Part shown: positions 7,127-14,926 of the stretch, in pieces
Layout of the letters: each line of letters starts with the position of its first letter
Position numbering within the stretch: the first letter of the stretch is position 1
Origin: GWA2-49-15 sp964359085
GTDB taxonomy: Bacteria; Bdellovibrionota; Bacteriovoracia; Bacteriovoracales; Bacteriovoracaceae
Direction of reading: 5' to 3'
Assembly (NCBI GenBank): GCA_964359085.1
Contig: CAYHRT010000029.1
Coordinates: 1 to 24,623, forward strand
Length of the DNA stretch: 24,623 nt
Translations under genes and position numbers: made by a program
The notes under the pieces: generated by a model
Told to the model about the DNA's origin: nothing
The model's input: the letters and a program-made list of their open reading frames with translations, nothing else
Databases searched by the model: none

Positions 7127-9107
7127 AGTTGGTGTTATCGGAAGCGGAACTATGGGTTCCGCCATCACGCAACATTTGCTGATGAAAGGCCTGGAAGTGA
7201 TGATGGTTGATATGTCGGAATCACTTTTAGAGCGTGGCCGAGGAAATATTGCAAAGTCTTTCGACGAAGCGGTCGAGCGCAAAATTCTTTCCCCTGAACA
7301 GAAATTAAAATTGGAGAGTGCCCTCAAGGTAACGACCGATAAGCAATGCTTGAAAGACTGCGAATTGATTATTGAAGCGGTGTTTGAAAACTTTGAGGTC
7401 AAGCAGAATTTGTTTGTTGAGCTGGAAGGGATTGTGTCGAGCGATTGTGTTCTGGCATCCAATACTTCCAGTTTTTCTATTACGGATTTGGCCGCCAAGC
7501 TAAAAAGACCAAACCGCTTTCTGGGAGTCCACTATTTTTATCATGCTGCTAAAAATAAATTAGTGGAAATCATTCCTGGAAAGAAGACGGATGCTTCAAT
7601 CACGGAAGCGCTGACAAATTTTTATAATTATTATGACAAAGCACCTATTTTGGTCAAAGACGTTCAGGGGTTTGCTGTCAATCGCTTTTTTGTGCCTTGG
7701 CTCAATGAGGCCGTGCGTTTGTGGGAGGAAGGTTTTGGTTCAAAATGGGCCATAGATAAAGTGGCGGAGAAGACTTTTAAAGTGGGGATGGGACCTTTTG
7801 CTCTGATGAATGCTACGGGCGTTCCCATTGCCTTACATGCTTGCCAAACACTATGTGATAGCTTTGGTAGCTTTTATCGTCCTGCACATGGGCTCAAGAA
7901 ACAAGTTGAGGAATTCAAAAAAGATTGGGAAATTTTCGAAGGTGAAAAATGTGCCTCGACGAATGATGTATCGGAGCAAGTGATCAGTGATCGTCTCTTG
8001 GCCGCAAGTTTGGGTGTTGCCGCTCAACTTGTAAGCGACGGTGTCTGTGACATTACCTCCACCGATTTAGGTGCGCGCCTGGGGCTCCGTTGGCCTTTTG
8101 GCCCTTTTGAAATGATCAATAAATTGGGTGCCAAGCATATCAAAGAAATTACCCGCACTCTTTTCTCAAAATATGACCTACCCGTTCCGGCACTTTTCGA
8201 TCAAAAGATTGAACTACAATATGTGGTCAGTCGAGTTCTGGGTGATACTGCCATTATTGAATTTAATCGCCCTGAGGCCATGAATGCCCTTAATGAAACA
8301 GTAGTGGATCAGCTGGAACGATGTTTTGATAGTCAAAATAGTAAACCAGAGATTAAAAGGATTATTTTCACCGGAAAAGGCAAGGCCTTTGTGGCCGGTG
8401 CCGATATTAAGTTTTTTGTCGATCATATAGAGAAGTCAGATTTGAAACGTATCTATACCTTTACTGAAAAAGGTCAGGAGTTATTCAAACGTATTGATCA
8501 ATCAAAAAAAGAGATCTACGCCTTCTTGGATGGTTTAACTTTAGGCGGGGGACTGGAATTGGCCTTATGTGCGGATTATCGTCTTGGAACTGAGCGCGCG
8601 CTCATGGCCTTTCCCGAAACCGGTATTGGCATCTATCCAGGACTTGGTGGCACGCAGAGAACGACACGTCTGATTGGGAAAGCACTTGCGAAATATATGA
8701 TTGCCACCGGCGATATGCTTAACGCCAAGCGAGCATTGAGTTTTGGACTTCTTGATAAGGTGGTGAGTCGGCCTTGGTCGGAGCAAGAGATGCTGCAAGC
8801 AATAACAGTGCTTAGTGGCCAAAGACAGACTGGCAAAATTGCCGATCATGCGGAAAAGAGTTTTGAAAATTTTGACGGCAAAAATTTTGATCTGATCCCA
8901 GCCGATTATCAAAAGAAAGTGAAGTTTAAGGCCCCCCTGGCCTTGGCGCTTGCCATGCAGCTCATCGATCAAGGCGCGTCTATAGAGTTGAAGCAGGCGC
9001 TTCAATTAGAAATGGATTCGCTTGAATGGATTTTTTCCACCAAGGATGCGCTGGAAGGTTTGTCCTGTTTAATTCAAAAAAAACGTCCGCAGTACAAAGG
9101 AGCATAA
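7098..9107 (+). CDS. Fused 3-hydroxyacyl-CoA dehydrogenase / enoyl-CoA hydratase
   Basis: Two-domain protein of 669 aa with the dehydrogenase first and the crotonase second, the reverse of E. coli FadB/FadJ. The N-terminal NAD-binding loop is VGVIGSGTMGSA (about residues 9-20). The dehydrogenase catalytic set is visible: Ser in ASNTSSFS, His in GVHYFYHAAKNKLVEI, and Asn in GFAVNRFF. The usual HFFNP motif is altered to HYFYH. The C-terminal half (from about residue 375) has crotonase oxyanion holes AGADIKFF and GLTLGGGLELALCAD and the second catalytic Glu region PETGIGIYPGLGGTQR. AGGAG (7088-7092) lies 5 nt before ATG 7098, which overlaps the ligase 3' end by 29 nt. Likely role: hydration and oxidation steps on open-chain intermediates such as 3-hydroxypimelyl-CoA, ahead of thiolysis. 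Confidence 0.85.
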   Translation: MGHTMGHISKVGVIGSGTMGSAITQHLLMKGLEVMMVDMSESLLERGRGNIAKSFDEAVERKILSPEQKLKLESALKVTTDKQCLKDCELIIEAVFENFEVKQNLFVELEGIVSSDCVLASNTSSFSITDLAAKLKRPNRFLGVHYFYHAAKNKLVEIIPGKKTDASITEALTNFYNYYDKAPILVKDVQGFAVNRFFVPWLNEAVRLWEEGFGSKWAIDKVAEKTFKVGMGPFALMNATGVPIALHACQTLCDSFGSFYRPAHGLKKQVEEFKKDWEIFEGEKCASTNDVSEQVISDRLLAASLGVAAQLVSDGVCDITSTDLGARLGLRWPFGPFEMINKLGAKHIKEITRTLFSKYDLPVPALFDQKIELQYVVSRVLGDTAIIEFNRPEAMNALNETVVDQLERCFDSQNSKPEIKRIIFTGKGKAFVAGADIKFFVDHIEKSDLKRIYTFTEKGQELFKRIDQSKKEIYAFLDGLTLGGGLELALCADYRLGTERALMAFPETGIGIYPGLGGTQRTTRLIGKALAKYMIATGDMLNAKRALSFGLLDKVVSRPWSEQEMLQAITVLSGQRQTGKIADHAEKSFENFDGKNFDLIPADYQKKVKFKAPLALALAMQLIDQGASIELKQALQLEMDSLEWIFSTKDALEGLSCLIQKKRPQYKGA

Positions 9108-9108
9108 G

Positions 9109-10368
9109 ATGAAGGTGAAAGGATACAGTTCAAAAAATCAGGGAATTGGTGCTACTTTTGAAGATATCTATATTATCGACGGAAGACGCACTCCTTTTGG
9201 AAAAATGAAAGGTACCATGAGTACAGTTTCGCCTACAGATTTGGCGATTATGAGTTCTAAGGCCGTGATTAAGGCCAGTGGTGTCGAGGCTTCTATGATC
9301 GATCAAACTATCGCCGCCAATATTTGTGCTGGAAGCGCCGATGCTTTTTTTCTGCCAAGGCATATTGCCCTCTACGCTGGTGCTCCCGTGGCAGCTCCAG
9401 CGGTCCTGGCGCAGAGAATCTGTGGCTCGGGCATTGAAGTGATCGGTCAGGCCGCCGAGCAGATTGGCTTAGGCAAAGGGCATTTGATTTTGGCCACAGG
9501 AACAGAAAATATGACAAGAATGCCGCTGGTATCTTTTGGGGGCAGAATGGGGTGTGATCTCGGCAAGCCAGGCTTTGAAGATATGCTGTGGGAGGCACTC
9601 AATGATACCGCCGCCGTTCCCATGGGCACCACGGCCGACAATTTGGCGCGTGAATATAATTTAAACCGATCTGAAGTCGATGCCCTTGCGCTTAACAGTC
9701 AGGAGCGTTACGCCAAGGCCGAGGCCGAAGGTTTTTTCAAAGGCGAAATTGGCGGTGTCGAGGCCAAGGGTGTATTTGAGGCCCAAGGTCTCAAACCACG
9801 CAAGTGGAAATTAAATGGCAAAGATCCTTTGGATCGTGACGAAAATCCTCGCCAAACAAATATGGAAGCGCTGGCAAAATTGATGCCGGTTTTTAGTAAA
9901 GAGGGGCCCACTACTGCCGGAAATGCCTCTGGGATTGTCGATGGGGCATGTTCGGTATTGTTGGCCAGTCGTGATTTCATTGATACCCATAAAATTAAAC
10001 CATTGGGTAAAATTCGGGCCTATGCCTCAGTTGGATGTCGTCCTGACATTATGGGAATTGGGCCTGTGCCTGCTATTCAAAGCGTTTTGAACGAATTAAA
10101 AATGAATATTGGAGACATTGATCTCTTTGAAATTAATGAGGCCTTTGCCGCCCAGTGCTTGGCGGTTTCTCGTGCTTTAAAAATTGATCATGCGAAACTC
10201 AATATTCACGGAGGTGCAGTTGCTATTGGACACCCTTTGGCCGCAAGCGGGCTTCGTTTGGTGACAACAGTACTTAGGTCATTACATAAATTTAACAAAC
10301 AGACTGGCGTCGCTTCGGCCTGCATTGGAGGTGGTCAGGGAATCGCGATGGTGGTTGAACGATGTTAA
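9109..10368 (+). CDS. Acetyl-CoA acyltransferase (thiolase)
   Basis: Degradative thiolase of 419 aa that cleaves a 3-oxoacyl-CoA with CoA, here plausibly 3-oxopimelyl-CoA to glutaryl-CoA and acetyl-CoA. The nucleophilic cysteine is C105 in QRICGSGIE. The other conserved elements are NEAFAAQ, His375 in GGAVAIGHPLAASG, and C405 in ACIGGGQG. About 15 extra N-terminal residues precede the usual first strand. AAGGAG (9097-9102) is 6 nt before ATG, one base after the upstream stop. The 3' end overlaps the SDR gene by 7 nt. It forms a beta-oxidation pair with the fused dehydrogenase/hydratase. Substrate is inferred from context only; a biosynthetic acetoacetyl-CoA thiolase is less likely here. Confidence 0.87.
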   Translation: MKVKGYSSKNQGIGATFEDIYIIDGRRTPFGKMKGTMSTVSPTDLAIMSSKAVIKASGVEASMIDQTIAANICAGSADAFFLPRHIALYAGAPVAAPAVLAQRICGSGIEVIGQAAEQIGLGKGHLILATGTENMTRMPLVSFGGRMGCDLGKPGFEDMLWEALNDTAAVPMGTTADNLAREYNLNRSEVDALALNSQERYAKAEAEGFFKGEIGGVEAKGVFEAQGLKPRKWKLNGKDPLDRDENPRQTNMEALAKLMPVFSKEGPTTAGNASGIVDGACSVLLASRDFIDTHKIKPLGKIRAYASVGCRPDIMGIGPVPAIQSVLNELKMNIGDIDLFEINEAFAAQCLAVSRALKIDHAKLNIHGGAVAIGHPLAASGLRLVTTVLRSLHKFNKQTGVASACIGGGQGIAMVVERC

Positions 10369-11093
10369 AAGATTTTGATGGAAAAGTTTGTATTATCACG
10401 GGCGCTGCACGTGGGATCGGTGAAGCGATTGCACGCGTGTTTCATCAGCGGGGCGCCAAGCTTGCTTTGATTGATATGGATGGCGAGGGACTTAAGAAAC
10501 TAGGTGCTGAGTTATCCGGCAGTCAAATTTATATCGGAGATATTACTTCGCAGGATTTTGTCGATAGCACTATCGCCCAAGTCGCCAAGTCTTTAGGGCC
10601 GGTCAGTGTGCTCGTCAACAATGCCGGCATTACTAAAGACAACTTGATTGGTAATATCACCAATCAAGATTGGGACCGGGTTATGGAAGTCAATTTAAAG
10701 GCCCCTTTCATGTTGGGCCGTGCAGTCTTCCCCATGATGAAAGAGAAGAAGTACGGCAAGATTGTGAATATGATTTCGGCTTCATGGTTAGGGAATATCG
10801 GACAGGGAAATTATTCCGCTTCAAAGGCCGGATTAGTGGGACTCACCCGGACGATGGCACAAGAATTTGCCCGGTACAATGTCAATGTCAATGGAGTATC
10901 ACCGGGGTTAGTCGATACTCCCATGATCAAGAGCATTCCGGAGAATGTAAAAGAAAAATTGATCAATGCCCGGCCGCTTAAGCGTATCGGCAGGCCAGAA
11001 GAAATTGCCGAAGCCGTGGCCTTCTTGGCTTCGGATCGGGCCGCCTACATTACCGGCCAAATTTTGCACGTGGATGGCGGCAAGAGTGTGTGA
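10362..11093 (+). CDS. Short-chain dehydrogenase/reductase, FabG-like
   Basis: Classical SDR of 243 aa. It has the cofactor loop TGAARGIGEA (about residues 14-23), NNAGIT, the catalytic Ser in MISASWLG, the Tyr-Lys pair in GNYSASKAG, and the C-terminal YITGQILHVDGG. The closest look is to 3-oxoacyl-ACP reductase FabG. An acidic residue after the second strand (LIDMDG) would favour NAD over NADP. It overlaps the thiolase by 7 nt, and hcrC begins 16 nt downstream. In this pathway it could oxidise a hydroxyacyl-CoA or cyclic alcohol intermediate. No acyl carrier or other fatty-acid synthesis gene is beside it. Confidence 0.85.
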   Translation: MLKDFDGKVCIITGAARGIGEAIARVFHQRGAKLALIDMDGEGLKKLGAELSGSQIYIGDITSQDFVDSTIAQVAKSLGPVSVLVNNAGITKDNLIGNITNQDWDRVMEVNLKAPFMLGRAVFPMMKEKKYGKIVNMISASWLGNIGQGNYSASKAGLVGLTRTMAQEFARYNVNVNGVSPGLVDTPMIKSIPENVKEKLINARPLKRIGRPEEIAEAVAFLASDRAAYITGQILHVDGGKSV

Positions 11094-11109
11094 TGAGTGT
11101 GGGGGCGTA

Positions 11110-11577
11110 GTGGAACTGAAATTAAAAGTAAACGGCGTGGAGTATGTGCGGGCCGTGGACCCCGGGATCACGCTGCTTGATTATCTCCGGGAAGAAATCG
11201 ATTTGACCGGCACCAAGAAGGGTTGTGATCTTGGTGAATGCGGTTGTTGCACCATTCATCTGGATGGCAAACCTGTTTTATCCTGCCTGATGTTGGCAGT
11301 TGAGGGTGAGGGGCATGAAATCACCACCATTGAGGGTGTGGCCTCCAGCAATCAATATCATCCTGTACAAATTAGTATGGTCAAAGAAGGGGCCATCCAA
11401 TGCGGTTTTTGTACTCCGGCCATGGTTATGAATGGGGTTTACCTCTTGTCTCATAACAAGAACCCTTCAAAGCAAGATATTAAAGAATGTATTTCTGGTA
11501 CGCTCTGCCGCTGCACTGGGTATACCAAAATTGAAAAGGCCATTTTTGAGGCCGCCAAACTCATGGGCCCCAAATGA
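11110..11577 (+). CDS. hcrC: 4-hydroxybenzoyl-CoA reductase, [2Fe-2S] subunit (gamma)
   Basis: Small iron-sulfur subunit of a xanthine-oxidase-family molybdenum enzyme. From GTG 11110 it has 155 aa, near the ~160 typical. The plant-type cluster ligands are C39, C44, C47 and C59 (GCDLGECGCC and LSC). The second cluster is bound by C98, C101, C133 and C135 (QCGFC and CRCTG). The open frame extends upstream to 10966, but that part overlaps the SDR in another frame and has no family similarity. GGGGG (11101-11105) is the only ribosome-site candidate. The stop overlaps hcrA as ATGA. Identification as Hcr rather than another hydroxylase comes from the HcrB partner. Confidence 0.88.
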   Translation: MELKLKVNGVEYVRAVDPGITLLDYLREEIDLTGTKKGCDLGECGCCTIHLDGKPVLSCLMLAVEGEGHEITTIEGVASSNQYHPVQISMVKEGAIQCGFCTPAMVMNGVYLLSHNKNPSKQDIKECISGTLCRCTGYTKIEKAIFEAAKLMGPK

Positions 11578-13955
11578 CAATGACAGAATATAATCTCATT
11601 GGTAAATCACCACCACAAATTCATGCTTGGGATAAAGTAACAGGTCGGGCAAAATATACCGATGATCTGCGCATTCAGCGGCCACTCATTATAAAAATTC
11701 TTCGCTCTCCCCACGCTTCGGCTTCGATTCTCTCTCTCAACGTGGAGCAGGCGGCCCTGATGCCTGGAGTTCGAGGGACCTTAGTTGGCAGTGAGATTAA
11801 AAATACTTTTGGTGTTTTGCCGATTTCAAAAGATGAGCCAGCGATGGGTCAAACCTGCGTCCGTTATGTGGGGGAACCCGTAGCGGCGGTGGCCGCTGAA
11901 ACTGAAGCACAGGCCATCTCGGCGTTGGAAAAAATTGAAGTTGAGTATAAAATCACGCAGGCCATTTTGACCAGTGAACAGGCCTTAAAAGAGACACGAG
12001 AGCAAATTCATCCCGAATTAAAAAAGGCCAATAATCTGCATAAACGAGTTGAGCAAAACTTTGGTAATGTAAGCGAGGGATTTACTGCGGCCGAAGCGGT
12101 CGTGGAAGGGGATTTTGAATTTCCCTCTGTGACTCATGCCTTTACCGAGCCTCATGCCACGCAGGTGGAAATCGATGGGCAGGGGAACGTAACAGTTTAT
12201 TCGGCAACGCAGGTTCCTCACTATCTCCATCGGGCCTTGCATGAAGTCTTAGAAATTCCCATGCACCAAATTCGCGTTATTAAGCCCCATCTCGGGGGTG
12301 GTTTTGGCGGCAAAAGCGATCCTTTTCCTCACGAAATGATTGCCACCAAACTTGCGCTTAAAACTGGGCGTAATACCCGTCTGACTTTTACCAGGGAAGA
12401 AGTTTTTTTTAGTCACCACGGCAGGCATCCCACCAAAATAAAAATGAAAATGGGTCTGGCAAATGTTAAAGGTATTACCGCCCTTGAGGGCAAGATGCTG
12501 ATTGATGGTGGGGCCTATGGAAGTTTTGGCGTGGTAACCTCATATTACAACGGAGTTTTATTACAAGGCCCTTATCGAATTGAAAATTTTGCCTTTGAAT
12601 GCCAGCGTGTCTATACCAACCACCCCATGTGCGGGGCGATGCGGGGCCATGGTGGTGTTAATCCCCGTTTTGCCAGTGAGGTGCTGATAGATGAGGGTTG
12701 CACAAAGCTAGGTCTTGATCCTTGCGAATTTCGACTCAAAAATTTACACCAGGCCTATACTCTGGCACCCAATCAATTTCGGATTACCTCTCAGGGCCTG
12801 ACCAAGGGACTTACGCGTGCCATGGAAAAAGGACAATGGAAGAATAAATTTGGCAAACTTCCTTTTGGCCAGGGAATTGGTGTGGCCTGTGGTTTTTTTA
12901 TTTCAGGAAGCGCTCTACCCATCCATTGGAACGAAATGCCACAGAGTAAAGTGCGCCTGACTCTTGATTATGATGGGGGAGTGACTGTCTATTCCGGTGC
13001 TTCTGATCTTGGTCAAGGCTCCGATACTATGCTGGCCCAGATTGTGGGCGAGGTCTTAGGCCTACCCATGAACATGATCAAAGTGATCTCTGCCGATACC
13101 AGACTGACTCCGATTGATCTTGGGAGCTACTCTTCACGAGTGACCTTTATGGCGGGGAATGCTGCGAAGAACGCTGCCGTCTCGATGCGACGTATTTTAG
13201 GCAAGGCGGCCTGTGAGTTGTGGAAAATAGCAGAAATAAAATGCGCAGATTCCTGTACTGAATTTGATTTTTTCAGACAAGGAAATCAGCCGCCGCTATG
13301 GGACCAGAGGTTCCTTGGTGCCAATGTCAATTATGAAGATGGCCTAAAATTTTTTGATGAAAAAATTTCTCACGCAAAAGATACTCTCTCATACCTTGAA
13401 GTCGTGAGGAAGGCCCTTGACCACACTGGGGCCTTAGAGGCCTCAGGCATCTATGTCTCGCCGAAAATGGGAGGGACTTTTAAAGGTGCGGGTGCCGGCC
13501 TTTCTCCCGCCTATAGCATGACTGCCTTCATTACTGAAGTGACAGTAGACCCAGAAACTGGGTTTGTTAAAGTCTCGAAAGTGACCTGCGCTCATGATTG
13601 TGGTCGGGCCTTGAATCCCCAAGCGGTGGAAGGGCAGTTGGAGGGCTCAATTCACATGGGCCTTGGGCAGGCCTTGATGGAGGCCGTAACCCATCAAGCC
13701 GGTGCGGTCATGAATGCCAATTTTCTAGATTACAAAATTCCTTCTCCCTTTGAAATGCCCGAAGTTGAGCTGATCTATGATGATAGTGGCGAAAACGAAG
13801 GGCCTTTTGGTGCCAAAGAAGTCGGTGAGGGCGCTCTTGCTCCTTTTATTCCATCGGTGGCCAATGCCATTTATGATGCCGTTGGTATTCGTCTAAAATC
13901 TCTTCCTATGACTCCCGATAAAATTTTGCAGGAGTTGATGAGGAGGCCCAAATGA
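11574..13955 (+). CDS. hcrA: 4-hydroxybenzoyl-CoA reductase, molybdopterin subunit (alpha)
   Basis: Large catalytic subunit (793 aa) that binds the molybdenum cofactor and reductively removes the phenolic hydroxyl of 4-hydroxybenzoyl-CoA, giving benzoyl-CoA for BcrABCD. Conserved segments are RYVGEPVAAVAAET, THAFTEPHATQVEID, KPHLGGGFGGKSD, MRGHGGVNPRF, and KEVGEGALAPF with the presumed catalytic Glu at 752. The start ATG overlaps the hcrC stop (ATGA); a second ATG at 11580 is possible. It is coupled to hcrB by another ATGA. Its cofactor probably needs the xdhC and mocA-like products encoded 4-5 kb downstream on the other strand. Confidence 0.88.
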   Translation: MTMTEYNLIGKSPPQIHAWDKVTGRAKYTDDLRIQRPLIIKILRSPHASASILSLNVEQAALMPGVRGTLVGSEIKNTFGVLPISKDEPAMGQTCVRYVGEPVAAVAAETEAQAISALEKIEVEYKITQAILTSEQALKETREQIHPELKKANNLHKRVEQNFGNVSEGFTAAEAVVEGDFEFPSVTHAFTEPHATQVEIDGQGNVTVYSATQVPHYLHRALHEVLEIPMHQIRVIKPHLGGGFGGKSDPFPHEMIATKLALKTGRNTRLTFTREEVFFSHHGRHPTKIKMKMGLANVKGITALEGKMLIDGGAYGSFGVVTSYYNGVLLQGPYRIENFAFECQRVYTNHPMCGAMRGHGGVNPRFASEVLIDEGCTKLGLDPCEFRLKNLHQAYTLAPNQFRITSQGLTKGLTRAMEKGQWKNKFGKLPFGQGIGVACGFFISGSALPIHWNEMPQSKVRLTLDYDGGVTVYSGASDLGQGSDTMLAQIVGEVLGLPMNMIKVISADTRLTPIDLGSYSSRVTFMAGNAAKNAAVSMRRILGKAACELWKIAEIKCADSCTEFDFFRQGNQPPLWDQRFLGANVNYEDGLKFFDEKISHAKDTLSYLEVVRKALDHTGALEASGIYVSPKMGGTFKGAGAGLSPAYSMTAFITEVTVDPETGFVKVSKVTCAHDCGRALNPQAVEGQLEGSIHMGLGQALMEAVTHQAGAVMNANFLDYKIPSPFEMPEVELIYDDSGENEGPFGAKEVGEGALAPFIPSVANAIYDAVGIRLKSLPMTPDKILQELMRRPK

Positions 13956-14926
13956 GAGACCTTTGTTTTCATCACCCTAGAAATAAAGAAGAACTGGTTG
14001 GCATCTTGCGGGGCTTGGGCCAGCAAAAAGAACCCTTTGTTTTCTATGCCGGAGGAACGGATGTCTCTCCTGGGCTTAAATTGCAAAGAAATCCTCCCAA
14101 GCACATTATTTTTTTGGGCGATCTAACCAGCGTAAAAGAAATGAAACAAATTACCATGGGAGCCGGTGCTCTCTCATTGGGGGCCATGTGTACCCTTGAA
14201 GAAGTGGCCACTCATCCACTTATTCTCGATAAGTTGGTGAGTGTGGCCTCTACAGCGCAAAAAGTAGCTTCACCCCAAATTCGGCATAAGGCCACGATAG
14301 GTGGAAATGTCTTAGTCGATAATCGTTGCCTTTTTTATAATCAAAGCAAGTTTAATCAAGATGTCCATGGTGCCTGCTTCAAGGCCTCGGGCAGTGTGTG
14401 TCAGTTGGTCCCTTCGGCCAGACCAGGCGATGAAACACTCTGTCGCGCCCGTTCAGTTTCTGATTTAGTTCCAGTTTTAATGGTTTTAAATACGGCCTTG
14501 CAGGTCTATGGCCCAAAGGGGGCGCGCAAGATTTTTATGAGCGCCTTTTATTCTCCTGATGGAATATCTCGCAATACTCTTTCTGCGGATGAATTTTTGA
14601 CTCATTTAGAAATTCCCTTGAATTTTCATGGCCACATTTCTTATCAAAAGTTAAGGATTCGAGAGGCCGTCGATTTTCCTTCGGTAGGTGTGGCAGTAGG
14701 GCTTTTTGAAGATAGCGTGCGGGTGTGTGTGACCGGGGTGGATACCCACCCTCATTTTCGGATTTATAGAAGGTCAGATTTTTGTTCATTAGAGCTTCTG
14801 ACTGAAGAAGCCATTGCAGTCGCCTCCAAGAGCATTACTATTTTAAAACAAGATTTTTTTCCTTCGAGTTATCGTAAGAAGATGATTGGCGTCTATATTA
14901 AGCGGGGTATAGGACAGAGCAAGTGA
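13952..14926 (+). CDS. hcrB: 4-hydroxybenzoyl-CoA reductase, FAD/[4Fe-4S] subunit (beta)
   Basis: FAD-binding subunit (324 aa) with FYAGGTDVSPGLKL and HKATIGGNVLVDNRC as flavin-site segments. The key feature is four cysteines, C126, C142, C150 and C164, in the insert between GGNVLVDNRCLFYNQ and the following DLVPVLM segment. This insert carries an extra [4Fe-4S] cluster known for the HcrB family and absent from xanthine and CO dehydrogenases. The last spacing looks a few residues longer than I recall for Thauera HcrB. AGGAGG (13941-13946) is 5 nt before ATG. The stop overlaps the next gene's GTG (GTGA). This gene decides the annotation of the whole three-gene set. Confidence 0.9.
   Translation: MRDLCFHHPRNKEELVGILRGLGQQKEPFVFYAGGTDVSPGLKLQRNPPKHIIFLGDLTSVKEMKQITMGAGALSLGAMCTLEEVATHPLILDKLVSVASTAQKVASPQIRHKATIGGNVLVDNRCLFYNQSKFNQDVHGACFKASGSVCQLVPSARPGDETLCRARSVSDLVPVLMVLNTALQVYGPKGARKIFMSAFYSPDGISRNTLSADEFLTHLEIPLNFHGHISYQKLRIREAVDFPSVGVAVGLFEDSVRVCVTGVDTHPHFRIYRRSDFCSLELLTEEAIAVASKSITILKQDFFPSSYRKKMIGVYIKRGIGQSK

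Noticed and set aside
10966..11109. Upstream extension of the hcrC frame
   Set aside because: It overlaps the SDR 3' end in a different frame, and the ferredoxin-like family starts at residue 1 of the GTG 11110 product.
11093..11110. Tiny ATG frame (ATG AGT GTG GGG GCG TAG) between the SDR and hcrC
   Set aside because: Only five codons; possible coupling peptide but nothing supports it.
11110..14926. Xanthine dehydrogenase or CO dehydrogenase
   Set aside because: The four-cysteine insert in the FAD subunit is specific to 4-hydroxybenzoyl-CoA reductase, and the gene context agrees.
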